DNA from: Colocasia esculenta
Taxonomy: Eukaryota; Streptophyta; Magnoliopsida; Alismatales; Araceae
NCBI GenBank assembly: GCA_014218235.1
Contig: CM024766.1
Location: 23,719,346 to 23,783,345, forward strand
Reading direction: 5' to 3'
DNA: 64,000 nucleotides
Numbering within the stretch: position 1 is the stretch's first letter; each line of letters starts with the position of its first letter. The notes below the pieces were generated by a model. The model saw nothing but the letters and a program-made list of their open reading frames with translations. It was not told where the DNA came from and ran no database searches. This document shows, one piece after another, positions 44,907 through 57,630 of the stretch. The position numbers and the translations under genes were made by a program.

Positions 44907-47710
44907 TGTAACGACCCTCCTTATACCGGTACAATTATACCAATCCACATCGGTATAGAGAACGCCGTTACACTGGGACATTTACCCAACACTAACACTA
45001 GATTAAGATGTACACAAATATTACAAGAGATTATAGCGGAAATAAATGAACTAATCTTATTTCATCATCAACATTTTATCCACAGTCCATATAGCATTAA
45101 AAGAAGTACAAAGTTCGCATTAATACAACTTCCAAAATGAATTACATTGTCCATCCTTAATTACACAATTTCAAATTACATGCTATGAAATGAAAGATAC
45201 AATGTAGAGATCTCCACAAAATAGCTACTCCTCGCACTCGGAGTCGCTCCTAACTATATCCTCCTCGGATGTGGAGACACCTGTTACACCTGTACGCCGA
45301 AGTAAGAATCCTAAATAGATCCAGCAAGCAATCCATGCACATAACTATACACATATCACTTACACCTGCTAGTTTTCTAAACAATTAAAGATAAACATGG
45401 TACATGCTTTACATTGCATTAACAATTAAGTATAAAAACCTATAACACGCTTTCTACACTCTTTATTCATCATGCTTTTAAGGTGTAATTCTCATTCAAA
45501 CCATTTTGCAACTATACATAATTTAAGCATGGAATTGTATATAAAGTAAACCACATACCTATCATGGATTCTATTCATTCTCATATATTTAACACAATAA
45601 AACACACATTTTGCTTGCTATTTTGACATGAATTTATCACATTCACATGGAATTACACTATTTCACATGATAGCACATATACTTAACAGTTTCACATATT
45701 CATCTTTCACATTGCACAATTCACATGATCATATTCACATTTTACACTTAGTTGCCATGACACATAGTCCAAACCATCACTGGAAAGACACACATATAGT
45801 TGCACTTATCCATCACCTAGGCAGCAAAGTGATAGATCATGGTTAACTGCGCAGAATAGGGAGAAGCACTCTCCACCCTAACCAGTGGTACTTGTCCATC
45901 TCGAGGATTTCATCCTAATTGCCCCTAGGATATCACACACATTGAACCTTCCCATAGGGACTTTACTACGGTACGGTTTCATAGCCCTCTATGATAGCAG
46001 TGTCACTAATGGCACTTTTTTACACAATTTACATCATTTATACATTGTTCATGTACTATTTAACACAAATATATTCACTTTTATACATTCACCATTGCTT
46101 CAGTTTTCGTAACATGATGCTATTGTTCATAGTACTAAATAACTCATATCACAGACCTATACATGCTGCTAACCAATTAATCGTACAAGATTAAACTTAA
46201 CATGTTCACATGGCAAAATTTTCATTGATAAATTAGTAACAGTACCTACTGTTATCAAGACAGGATGAAAATTTTATCTCAGATTCTAAATACTAAACAT
46301 ATCACATGTTCAATTTTCCAATTTTTTTGGATTTGTATACTAATTATGACAATTAAAACCATTTCAGGCCTATTTATCAACAAATTCATTTATGCATGGT
46401 ACACAGTAGGACAGTCATGCCTAACAGTTTTAAAACTGCCAACAGTCCTTATAAGCACATGAAAATTTTACAAAACCCGGATATGCAATAACCCTAATTA
46501 TTCAGGAATTATTAGGATCAAATCATGCTCACAGCCCATTTACAAAAATTCTATTAAATAAAGAAATTTACATAAATGTACCACATTCTCTTGACATGAC
46601 CTAATGCCTGTACCTGACCCAACAAAATTTTCACAGCATATACATATACTAAAAATCCGAAAAATTCCTCATAGAGATCAAACATCCATTCTGTAGAAAT
46701 CTAAAGAACTTGGCGGCACAATAATTGCCGCCAATAGGAATTAACGGCACAAGGTGTTGCCGCCTACCAAATATCTTAATGGCATAAGATGTTGTCGTTA
46801 AGTTCCTATCTGCAAAAGTGCAGACTGAATGCACAAACAAAGGTGAATGGGGGTTCTAGGACACGAGATAAATTCTGTAAAAATACCTGGGACTTACTAG
46901 ACATAGGTATGGGTGATGTCCAAGGGTTATTTGCCTCAAAGAAATTGAAGAACGGATTTAATCAGCCGATGATGCCCTCCTCGGCCAAGCCAAGAAGGTG
47001 CCCAAATCTCCTCCCGATCCGATTCTGTGGTCGATGTAGCTTGCACACCAGAGTTGGGGAAGCCTCTCCAAGGTTCAAAGCCTCTCCCAGTCGATGTAAA
47101 TCACCGGGAAACGCACTACCACGCCAGATCAAGCCCTCCAAAGTCCAGATTTTCGCACAAGATTTCTAGGGTTTTGACAAGAGCCAAAAGAACCTAATCC
47201 GCCCTAATTTGGTGTTTTTATATGCTAGGGGATTCGGGATACGCGTTTAGGTAGGAATCCCACCGTTGGAAGACGGTTTCCAAAACAAGGACCGGAGGAA
47301 ACGCAGCCATTTCTAGATCTGAAACCGCACAATTCTGGGGAAATAGACGTCCACAACCTGGGCCGTCTACTGGGAGTTGGAGTCCATTGATCTGGATGTT
47401 GACATCCCCATGCACATCCATGCATGTTGACGTTAACATGCACTTCGGCCAGAACACAGAAAAGCTCAAATTTACCTATTCTACATATATATATATACAT
47501 GCAATGTAAATAAATTATTATGCACATAGATAAGCAAGAATAAGCAAATATATACACATGTATAGAAATAAATATATATATATACATATGTACAACATCA
47601 TGTCAATATAATATGTACAAGGATAACATATACATAACCATATACACCAATCAACTAAACATCACATGACCAAACATCTAAATAAGAGGGCAAAATTCGA
47701 GGGCCTTACA
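44907..47710 (-). repeat. LTR shared by G1 and G1'
   Basis: TGTAACGACCCTCC to GGGCCTTACA, 2,804 bp. It is the 5' LTR of G1 and, because a polypurine tract and chromodomain follow it at 47711, also the 3' LTR of G1'. No gene. Confidence 0.95.
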
Positions 47711-48027
47711 CCCTCTCCCCCTTAAAGAAAACTTCGTCCTCGAAGTTAGAACGACACTACTCAAACAATTGGGGATACTTCTTCATCATAGCATCCTCAA
47801 GCTCCCAAGTAGCCTCCTCTCTCGAGAAGTTCCGCCATAGCACCTTTACAGATGCAATGCTCTTGTTCCGAAGATGTTGAATCTTCCGGTCAAGAATAGC
47901 TACTCGTTGCTCAACATATGACAGATATGGCTTGATGTCCACTGGCTCATGACTAATCACATGAGATGGATCACACACATACCTCTTGAGCATAGATATG
48001 TGGAAAACGGGGTGCACACTCGCTAGC
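47711..48027 (-). pseudogene. G1' fragment: polypurine tract and chromodomain
   Basis: Second copy of the G1 interior. It reads HPVFHISMLKRY, then YLSYVEQRVAILD and the chromodomain to YPQLFE (stop 47757-47759), in one open frame. This region is deleted and frameshifted in G1. It is interrupted at 48027 by G2 and resumes at 54223. Confidence 0.92.
48023..48027. other. target site duplication of G2 (left)
   Basis: CTAGC; the right copy at 54223-54227 is CTAGT. The matching site in G1 reads CTAGCG, so the change fits CpG deamination. Confidence 0.85.
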
Positions 48028-51000
48028 TGTCACGTTCCGAGAATTACGCAGCGGATATTATTAATTCGGAATAATTCGAGTTGATATTTCGAGACGTGGA
48101 CAGTTGGCAAATAAGGCTCTAGCTAGCACGCACCAAATGTGTATCATCACAACATCATAATAGGGCCCAAATGTTGAACTCAATATAAATTGTATTCAAA
48201 TCTCAACTTATTGTATTCAAAATGGAAACTAATACAGGACTAAGACTCAATAAAAGGAAAATTACACTTATTCCTCACTACCTACTACAAGGTTCTACAC
48301 TCAAAGAAACTTCTTTAACTAGACTCATAGTTGGAACGCTCATCACTCAGACGCATTCCAATCCTCGACTTGATCCTCTTCTTGAATTTCATAGTCACCT
48401 AGAATGGTTAAAAGTAGGGAATGAGCAAACTAGTCCAGTAGGATTTATATCTCAATGTGCGGGTGATGAAAAAAGTGATTAACAATTTAGAACTAGGTAA
48501 GCACGATGAATGTCATGATATGCACGTATGATTTAAAACTCATTAAAACATGAAACAAGCTAGATAGAGTGATAATGATAGAGCAAGAGATAGTACAACA
48601 TAACAAGATAGAACTAGCAATAGATTGCTTTGTACCAGCATGCAAGATTTCACTTGACGTCAATAGCTTTCAAGAACGCAAGATATCACTAATTGCAATA
48701 AATGCAGGATGGCCATATCACGCAAGCAAGCAAGCAAGAACGCACGAGCACGATCATGTAACACTAATCAGGCACGTAGACACTAATGTACACCAAGGAA
48801 AGATCCACCAAGAATGTACACCAGGACACGTGTATGTGGTTATTGTATCTATCATTCAACACGACACGCACGACTCCCATCGCATAAGCAACGCCAGTAA
48901 TCATTTTACCCCATGGTTAACAGTATATTTATGACTCTCCGTCATTGGGGCTAGACTGGAGCCCTTGGACACTCGCCGTGCCCGGTCAGCATCTCCCTTA
49001 AAATTTAAATGTAGATACCCACAGTCATTAATAATGGCCAATGAGAGTTTCAATAAGTAAGCATGTGTAATGTCATGTTCATGATGATGATGATGAGAAT
49101 AAGCAACTAGTAAGGTGAACATGATGGTAAAAGAACATTAGTCAAGAGATAAATTTGGCCACATAACGGCGCAAGTTATACTTTAGTTCAATCTTTACAT
49201 TAATAGGTTAAGTCTCGATTGTAATTCACTCTCATGAGAAGAAGTTGAGAAAGGAAGTGCACGCTATCTCCAGGGAACTTCAATGGTACAACCAACTCGG
49301 TCTCCATGTGGGAATCCACGGAGAACGGAGATTTACGGAGGTCTTAGAGAAAAGGTTGCTAGTCTACCGATACGGAATGATTGATAGAGAGCTTCCAAAT
49401 CCCCAAGAAAGGGCTTCCTAGATGTGCAAGTGTGTAGTGAACACGTGTCTCAATCCACAATCCACCAATATAAATGCACTTAACAAGATGGCATGTCATG
49501 AAACTATGCACTTTAACTAAATCATGGATTGCAAGATTTTAAGATAACCAATTATCATTTTAATCAAGTTAGAATAGTAACAAGAGTGAATCATAAGTTT
49601 ACATGGATGATCACGTCATTAGGAATGCAATTAGAATAATGTTTGTATAATTATAGCTTTTTAATGGTTAAAAATCACTTTTAAGCTGTTAAACAGACAT
49701 CATGTAATGATTAGACACAAGATATGAAAATTACACATTGGAAACCATGTTAAACTGACCTTCGGTAAGCATGTAAAAATGCATCCTATACAGTGGACGT
49801 ACTTCAAAACACATTGCGCAGTGAAAACCAGCGAAACAGTGAGAAATCAAAATCACGTCCACCCTGGTGGCCGCCTTCATGCATGAATCGCGTCGGGGGA
49901 AAGCAACACGTTCACGAAAATCCATTTAATAATCCTTGGGCGGGAAAACCGCCTGAAACATGTCGGGGTAGACTGCCGCACTTCAGACCGGCCCATACTC
50001 ACAGGCGGCACGAAGACCCGTACACGTCGTTGACTGGTCAACACGTGAATTGCGTCGTACCAAATGTCTGCGATTCGGCCACGAGCGACGCGATACCAGA
50101 CGCTTGAAACGCGTCCTCTGAACCGGACGCCGTTCAAAGTTCAGATCGAAAATGCAGAAAAACTCAGAAACTCAGGGGTTTGATCCATGCAACGCTTATA
50201 TCATCTAAACTAGGGCTTTTCGGAAAAAAGTATCAACATGAAAGTTGTTGGGAACATGACAGAGGAAAGAACTATGATTTTTAAATAATTTTAAATGACC
50301 TTGAGATGCACAATAAATCAACATGAACGTAAAAAGCTCAGACATGCGCGACTTTGGCAAAACGCTTATAACTCAACATGTACTCATTGGAATTCAATGA
50401 AATCGGTGGGAAACGAAAGTTAACTTGATGATCTACACATTTATATAAGATTTGTTAATGCTTGGCCTGAGAAAACCTACCTTCTGTGTTGAAGAAGTTT
50501 CATTCTTCCGAGATCCCTTGTTCAGACTATTGGTCGAAGAATGCCTAGTACTCCCCGAATACTGCATGAAATTTGTGCATTCCTATTGGGTTAGGAAGTA
50601 GACATGACTTTCTAGGGGTACTATCCTTGCATGATGGGATTTAGGTTTACCCTACCTTTGGTCTATTCCAAGTGAACGGGTTGCACAGGTCGTAGCAGAC
50701 GAACAGGGGAAGAAGATGCCCTTCTTGTGGTCGTTCCACAGCTCCCCAGCCACCAAGAACTCCTCCACACGACCCCAGCAAGTGGTAAAACTCATCCCTA
50801 GGGTTTAATGGAGAGTATTTAAGCATCTATGGTGTTTAGGAGTCCTATTGCAGCAAGGAAAGCCAAGCTGCGGTTTTAGCTTGTGTCTTTCCATATTTTG
50901 AAGATCTCTCCCTCCATTGGTGTGCCTTGGCCCTCAAGCAATCTCCAAGGATGGCTAGGCACGAATTTAGGTTGCCAAAAGTGCATGATTGCATCCCAAT

Positions 51001-51454
51001 TCAACCCTAATTGCCTCTTTCTAATTTCAGCTTATTTAGGTTACGAATTTCCATGCATTTTCTTGCTTCATTTGATTTTTGGGCCAAATGTTGTCCATTG
51101 GCCCAATTATAATATTGAGTCATTAATATATAATGTTAGAAGTCTTTCCAACATTTTTTTTAATTAATGATTACGTCGTATTTCCATGTTAACGGTTTTC
51201 CAACTTGCTTCCTTATTTGGATAATCGGTCACTGTGTGTCATACACTTGGTTAATCGGATTTTTCGTTTCACGAATTTCTTCGTAGAACACTTAGGAATA
51301 ATGTGTGGGGTTGATTTATAATTTTTACGAAATTTTCCGATGTGTTTTCGTACATACGATAGTGGTACGTATGTTTTAAATAATCTGATATTATGGAAAT
51401 TATTTATTTCTATTTATTCGAATATTTAGTTATTAAATTTTCCGGGGTGCTACA
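48028..51454 (-). repeat. 3' LTR of G2
   Basis: TGTCACGTTCCGAG to GGGGTGCTACA, 3,427 bp. It contains GCGTC/GACGC motif clusters (49850-50140) and a block at 49255-49400 that is the reverse complement of part of the G3 LTR (about 63420-63560), so G2 and G3 are related. No gene. Confidence 0.9.
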
Positions 51455-51470
51455 CCCTCCCCCACTTAAG
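51455..51470 (-). other. polypurine tract of G2
   Basis: Minus strand TTAAGTGGGGGAGGG directly before the LTR. Confidence 0.88.
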
Positions 51471-51499
51471 AGAATTTGGTCCCCAAATTCATGTATAGA

Positions 51500-52105
51500 A
51501 ATTTATTGTACAAGTGAGGTGTACTTATTTGTGAATAGCTCCGGATATCTTTTGCACATTGCTTCCTCGGTTTCCCACGTGTCGTCTTCATCCATGCGTT
51601 CATTCCATCTAACCCTTACCAGTGGGATGACCTTGTTCCTTAGTTGGCACAGTTCCCGGTCCACGATCTTAATTGGCTTCTCTTGGTATGTTCCGTCTTT
51701 GTTGAACTCAAGATGTTCATATTCTATGACATGGTACGGATCTCATACATACTTCTTCAACATGGATATGTGGAACACATTGTGTATTCCATCCATTTGT
51801 GGTGGTAAAGCCAGACGATATGCAACCTCGCCGACTCTTTCAAGGATCTCGAAAGGCTCGACGAACCTTGGTGATAACTTATCTTTAATGCCAAACCGCC
51901 TAATCCCATGGCCTGGTGACACTTTCAAGAAACATGATCACCAACCTGAAACTCTAGGTCTCTTCTTCTATTATCTGCATATGCCTTTTGTCTTTGCTGC
52001 GCCACTACCATTCTTTCTTTAATAAGCTTTACCTTCTCTATGGTTTCCCTTATCATCTCTGGTCCTAGCATTTGTTTTTCACCAACTTCATACCAGCATA
52101 TTGGA
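51500..52105 (-). pseudogene. integrase end and chromodomain of G2, broken
   Basis: Reads SPICWYEVGEKQMLGPEMI, RRRDLEFQVGDHV, LSPRFVEPFEILERVGEVAYRLALP, VFHISMLKKYV and a chromodomain-like DRELCQLRNKVIPLVRVRW. A stop follows KKYV (TGA where Arg is expected) and there is a frameshift near 51925. At its upstream end the frame runs straight into LTR sequence (to 52152). Confidence 0.85.
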
Positions 52106-54222
52106 GAAAAGAAGTGCACGCTATCTCTAGGGAACTTCAATGGTACAACCAACTACGGAATGACCGATAGAGAGCTTCCAAATTCCCAAGAAAGGGTTGC
52201 CTAGATGTGCAAGTGTGTAGTGAACACGCATCTCAATCCACAATCCACCGGTATCAAACTTACAGAAAGCACTTAACAAGATGACATGTCATGAAACTAT
52301 GCACTTTAACTAAATCATGGATTGCAAAATTTTAAGATAACCAATTATTATTTTAATCAAGCTAGAATAGTAACAAGAGTGAATCATAAGTTTACATGGA
52401 TGATCACGCCATTAAGAAAGTAATTAGAATAATGTTCGTATAATTATACCTTTTTAATGGGTTAATGACTTTGAAGCTGTTAAACAGACATCATGTAATG
52501 ATTAGACACAAGATATGTAAATTACACACTAGAAACCATGTTAAATTGACCTCGGGTAAGCATGTAAAAATGCGTCCTATATAGTGGATGTACTTCAAAA
52601 CACATTGCACAGTGATAACCAGCGAAACAATGAGAAATCAAAATCACGTCCACCCTGGTGGCCGCCTTCATGCATGAATCACGTCGGGGGAAAGCGACGT
52701 GTTGACAAAAATCCATTTAATAATCCTTCGGTGGGAAAATCGCCTGAAACGCGTCAAGGTAGACCGCCACAGTTCAGACCGGCCCAGACTCCCAGGCGGC
52801 ACGAAGATCCATGCACGTTGTTGACTGGTCAGCGCGTGAATCGTGTTGTACCAGACGACCGAAATTCACTGAATCGCGTCGGCCATGAGCGATGCCATAC
52901 CAGACGCTTGAAACGCGTCCTCTGAACCGGACGCAGTTCAAAGTTCAAACCGAAAACACAGAAAAACTAAGAAACTCAGGGGTTTGGTCCATGCAATGCT
53001 TATATTATCTAAACTAGGGCTTTTTGAACAAAAGTCTCAACATGAAAATTGTTGGGAACATGACAGAGGAGAGAACTGTGATTTTTAAATAATTTTAAAC
53101 GACCTCAAGATGCATGATAAATCAACATGAACGTAAAACATCTCAAACATGCGCGACTTTGGCAAAACGCCTATAACTCAACATGTACTCTTTGGAATTC
53201 AATGAAATTGGTGGGAAACGAAAGTTAACTTGATGCTCTACACATTGGTATAAGATTTGTTAATGTTTGGCCTGAGAAAACCTACCTTCTGGGTTGAAGA
53301 AGTTTTGTTCTTTCGAGATCTCTGGTTCAGACCACTAGTCGAAGAACGCCTAGTACTCCCCAAATACTGTATGAAATTTGTACATTCTAGTTGGGTTAGG
53401 AAGTAGAAATGACCCTCTTTCCAGGGGTACTATCCTTGCACAACGGGTTGAACAGGTCGTAGCAGACGAACAGGGGAAGAAGATGCCCTTCTTGTGGTCG
53501 TTCCACAGCTCCCCAGCCACCAAGAACTCCTCCACACTACCCCAGCAAGTGGTAAAACTCATCCCTAGGGTTTAATGGAGAGTATTTAAGCATCTATGGT
53601 GTTTAGGAGTCCTATTGCAACAAGGAAAGCCAAGTTGCGGTTTTAGCTTGTGTCTTTCCATATTTTGAAGATCTCTCCATCCAATGGTGTGCCTTGGCCC
53701 TCAAGAAATCTCCAAGGATGGCTAAACACAAATTTAGGTTGCCAAAAGTGCACGATTGCATCCCAATTCAACCCTAATTGCCTCTTTCTAATTTCAGCTT
53801 ATTTAGGTTACGAATTTCTATGCATTTTCTTGCTTAATTTGAATTTTGGGCCAAATGTTGTCCATTGGCCCAATTATGATATTGGCTCATTAACATATAA
53901 TGTTGGAAGTCTCTCCAATATTTTTATTTAATTTATGATTGCGTCGTATTTCCGTGTTAACGGTTTTCCGACTTGTTTCCTTATTTGGATAATCGGTCAC
54001 CGTGTGTCGTACACTTGGTTAATCAGATTTTTTGTTGTGCAAATTTCTTCGTGGAACACTTAGTAATAATGTGTGGGGTTGATTTATAATTTTTACGAAA
54101 TTTTCTGATGTGTTTTCGTACGTACGATAGTGGTACATATGTTTTAAATAATCTGATATTATGGAAATTATTTATTTCCATTTATTCAAATTTTTAATTA
54201 TTAAATTTTTCTGGATGCTACA
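52106..54222 (-). repeat. 5' LTR of G2, truncated
   Basis: Matches 49255-51454 along its length. The breakpoint lies in GGAGAAAAGAAGTGC, next to GAGAAAGGAAGTGC in the intact LTR, so there is short microhomology. Confidence 0.9.
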
Positions 54223-54227
54223 CTAGT
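54223..54227. other. target site duplication of G2 (right)
   Basis: CTAGT against CTAGC on the left. Confidence 0.8.
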
Positions 54228-54720
54228 GCTAGGGGTAAAGCTAGCTCATATGCCACGCTTCCCATCCGTCTAAGAATCTCAAACGGGCCAATGAATCTAG
54301 GACTTAATTTGCTATACCTGCCAAATCAGAAAACACCTCGAGTAGGCGAAACCTTCAGAAATACAAGCTCACCCACATCAAACTCCAAATCCTTTCTCTT
54401 GTTGTCGGCATAACTCTTCTGCATATCTTGCGCCGAAACAAGCCTCTTCCTGATAAGCTGGATCTTATCCGAAGTCTCCTGCACTAACTCCAGACCAATC
54501 AACTGCCTATCATCGGTCTCCTCCCAACATAAAGGAGATCTACAAGGCCGCCCATAAAGCGCTTCAAACAAACCCATACCAATACTCGCATGAAAACTGT
54601 TGTTATATGCGAACTCCATAAGAGGTAAATGACGCTCCCAATCACCCTTCCAATCCAGCACACACGCTCTCAACATATCCTCGAGTGTCTGGATAGTCCT
54701 CTCGGGCTGTCCATCTGTCT
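54223..54720 (-). pseudogene. G1' fragment: integrase C-terminal part
   Basis: Continues the copy broken at 48027: TDGQPERTIQTLEDML, NNSFHASIGM, ALYGRPCRSPLCWEE, LEFDVGELVFLKVSP. The third catalytic residue is Glu (54701-54703), unlike G1. It ends at about 54720 where S4 LTR sequence begins. Confidence 0.92.
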
Positions 54721-54947
54721 GTGAAATCCCAAGAGTTTGCTTGGGGATTTGATGTAGGACTTCTATTTAGAAGAGCCAAACCAAGATAAATATATGTGTT
54801 CCTTGTGTGCTTGCTTCCACGACTTTAATTTCCTTGCACACGCTTATTTATACTAACCAAACATTTTCAAGTGGTAATTTTTGTTTTACCTATTCACCCC
54901 CCCTCCCCTCTAGGTTAGTCTTACTACCAACCGTACGCGAGCCAACA
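54721..54947 (+). repeat. 5' LTR tail of S4
   Basis: Last 227 bases of the LTR, starting at GTGAAATCCC and ending GAGCCAACA. Confidence 0.85.
54725..54795 (+). promoter_or_regulatory. conserved paired stem-loops (S4)
   Basis: Hairpin 1 CCCAAG, loop AGTTTG, CTTGGG (54729-54746), perfect. Hairpin 2 GGACTTCT against AGAAGAGCC; its loop-closing pair is T-A where S3 has C-G. Then CCAAACCAAGATAA. Confidence 0.6.
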
Positions 54948-54949
54948 AG

Positions 54950-54961
54950 TGGTATCATAGC
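54950..54961 (+). other. primer binding site of S4, mutated
   Basis: TGGTATCATAGC, one change from TGGTATCAGAGC, two bases after the LTR. Confidence 0.88.
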
Positions 54962-55010
54962 TCTAGTCTCTGAACATCGAGAAGATCCAATAATCTTTGA
55001 GCAAAGATCT

Positions 55011-55930
55011 ATGGCAGCTCAAGGTTTTGTAGAAGGTCAATCCATATTCCGGCCTCCACTATTTGATGGAGAAGATTATCAATATTGTAAGACTAGGATG
55101 GAGTTCTTCCTTCAAGTCTATGACTACCGAATCTGGAGCATCATAAAAAATGGTGATCTCCAAATCTCCAAGCCTAAGGAAGAATAGACTGTTGAAGATA
55201 AGAACAAGCTATCATTGAATAGCAAGGCAAAAAGCTTCATGTGTTGCGCTCTGACCAAGCAAGAGTTCAACAGAATTTCTACGTGCAAAACAACAAAGGA
55301 TATATAGGAAACACTAAAGCTCACATATGAGGGAACATATAAAGTTAAAGAGACAAGAATAGACATACTTGTCACACAATATGAGAAGTTTCAAATGGAA
55401 TCTGGTGAGTCTATATCTCAAATGTACAATGACTTTACTAAAATTATCAATGGACTCGCAGGTTTAGGAAAGAAATACAGCCAGGGAGAGATGATAAGAA
55501 AGATTCTAAGATCTCTTCTAGCAAAATAGACTCCAAAGGTCACTGCTATAGAACAAATGACCTCTCCACTATGACTTTGGAGAAGGTCATTAGATCTCTC
55601 ATGGCCCATGAGATCAACATAAATAGATTAGAAGAAAACATTTCAAGAGGAAGGTCAAACAATGCATTCAAAGCTGAGGAGAGCACTTCGGATGAAGACA
55701 CTACCAGTGATAGTAGTGATGTTGACATTGAAGAAGAAATCATCTGAAAAATCTTGGTCAAGGGAAAAGAGAAAAAGAAGAAGAGAAAAAGAGGAGAAAT
55801 ATAAGAAATATAAAAGAAAGACTTTCACAGCTACATTGAATAACACCTCAAATAGCTCAATCACTGAAGAAGAAAAAAATAATACCAATGCAGGGAATCT
55901 TCGCGAAGACTCACCTGACTCACATTAAGG
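55011..55930 (+). pseudogene. gag: gag of S4, broken
   Basis: Starts MAAQGFVEGQ and follows S1/S2 gag: LFDGEDYQYCKTRMEFFLQ, SLNSKAKSFMCCALTKQEF, LVTQYEKFQMESGES, LAGLGKKYSQGEMIRKILRS, LMAHEININRLEE. Stops include TAG near 55185, and a frameshift lies near 55550. No zinc knuckle is seen before it runs into the polypurine region. Confidence 0.88.
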
Positions 55931-56160
55931 GGGAGTATCACATTCAGGGAGAGCAAATACTAAGGGGGGAGCAATAATCACTGACAGCTATAATCATATT
56001 GTTGAACCCCTCTCCTTCAAAGTGGTAAGATCATTCTTTTTTGGTTATTGACAAAAAGGGGTAGAGTAAGTTTAAACTATGAATTTTCTGTTTATTCCAT
56101 GTTTTAAGTATCTTTGTCAGTAAATTCTCATAAGTTTTGTCTTCACCAAAAAGGGGGAGA
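55926..56160 (+). other. multiple polypurine tracts of S4
   Basis: Four tracts: AAGGGGGAG near 55927, AAGGGGGGAG near 55962, AAAAAGGGGTAGAG near 56055 and AAAAAGGGGGAGATTGT at 56149, the last abutting the LTR. No gene. Confidence 0.85.
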
Positions 56161-56169
56161 TTGTTGAAA

Positions 56170-56388
56170 CACTCTTATATTTTATCCTTTATTTTGTTGA
56201 TAACAAAACTCATGATTATATTAAATATCATGAATATATTTAATATCATGTTTTCCTCATAACCTACAACATACTATGGCACTCTTATATTTTATCCTTT
56301 ATTTTGGTGATAACAAAAGTCATGATTATATTAAACATCATGAATATATTTAATATCATATTTTCCTCATAAATACAACATACTATGG
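56170..56388 (+). repeat. 110-bp tandem duplication in S4 LTR
   Basis: CACTCTTATATTTTATCC begins at 56170 and again at 56280; both copies end in CATACTATGG. Confidence 0.95.
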
Positions 56389-56399
56389 CACTATCGTTC

Positions 56400-56990
56400 C
56401 ATGATTTGTACTGGAAAGCGAAATCGGTTAATGTTCAATGCATATCAATTTCTGACTAAGTGGCACATCGATTAGAGAACAGAAATCCACATCGATTACG
56501 GTCTTTAAAGTCCACATCGATTACTATTTTTAAAGTCTACAACGATTATTGTTTTTAATGTTCACATCGATTATGCTTTCACATTGATTATATTCAAACA
56601 TCGATTATGCTTTCACATCGATTATGTTCAAACATCAATTACTTTCACATCGATTATGTCCAAATATTGATTATGTTTAAACATCGATTATGTTCAAACA
56701 TCGATTGCCTCATAACATCGACTACTTCACTTATACATCGATTACCCTTATACATTGATTACCTTCTTGAACATCATTACCTTTTGAACATCGATTACCT
56801 TATTAAACATCGATTACTTTTATGAAACATCGATTACCTTTGAGCAACATCGATTGCCTTCATACATCGATTATAGTTGTTTCACATCGATTACATAAGA
56901 ACATTGATTGCTTCACTTAAACATCGATTACCTTTATGAAACATTGATTACCTCTAAATAAACATCGATTAACTTTACATTTCAAATGTT
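56400..56990 (+). repeat. CATCGATT motif array in S4 LTR
   Basis: About 30 copies of ACATCGATTA and close variants, spaced about 12-25 bases. The core is the palindrome ATCGAT. Confidence 0.93.
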
Positions 56991-57626
56991 TTAAAATATG
57001 TTTGGCACCCAAATGAAAGTTCAAATGTACTTCATATGTTTAACTTATTATTTCTCTAACTGAAGGTCTTTTTGCATGTCTCATAGGATCTCTTTCTTCC
57101 TGCAACAAAAGAAAACCACCTACATTCTATTTCAAGCTATCTGTAGGAAATACAGACAAAAGGCAAAAGAGGTATGGGCCACTTGACAAAAGACCTTACG
57201 AGTCTAATCATCTACCTTGCATTTAATGTCTGTAGGTTTACTTCTACTTTTAGTCAACATCATGGACCTGTTGTTGGCATCCTTGGAAGTGTGCACCAGC
57301 TGGAACATCTTCCTCCATTCCATGTTGCCAGTAGGCACAAGAAGGAAGCTGTTAGACTCAAAGGAAGGTGAGAAAAAAGAGGAAGAGAGCCAAGAAACTC
57401 CAATGACCATCTGTTGAGGGATATGTTCAAGCTGCTCCATAAAAAGGGGAAACAAAAGAAAAAGAAAATGAGAGCGAACCCGAAGATCATTCAAGGAGTG
57501 TACATCCAATGAGTATCCAACTCCATATACACTCAAGCAAGAAAGGAAGAGAGCTCGAGCCTATTCAAGCTAAAGCATTCAAGCCGTCTTCCTTGTTCCT
57601 TATTCTCACTCTATGTGTCTCTGTGT

Positions 57627-57630
<4 letters not shown>

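Larger units (their letters stand above)
37137..47710 (-). mobile_element. Ty3/gypsy chromovirus G1 (Tekay/Del type)
   Basis: LTRs at 44907-47710 (5') and 37137-39946 (3') enclose an iMet primer site, gag, protease, RT, RNase H, integrase with a C-terminal chromodomain and a polypurine tract; RT before integrase is the gypsy order. All genes carry stops. Beyond 47710 a second copy of the interior (G1') begins at once, so the 5' LTR is shared in a tandem arrangement. The five bases before 37137 are ATCAA; no partner duplication is found. Confidence 0.95.
48028..54222 (-). mobile_element. internally deleted chromovirus G2
   Basis: Minus-strand gypsy element inserted in G1'. The 3' LTR is whole (48028-51454). 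The interior is reduced to 650 bases (end of integrase and chromodomain). The 5' LTR (52106-54222) lacks about 1.2 kb of its inner end together with primer site, gag and most of pol. Flanks are CTAGC/CTAGT. Confidence 0.9.
56162..57630 (+). repeat. 3' LTR of S4, truncated
   Basis: Begins TGTTGAAACAC after the last polypurine tract. It has a 110-bp tandem duplication near its start and a CATCGATT array at 56400-56990, and is cut before its end near a (GA)15 tract. No gene. Confidence 0.82.
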
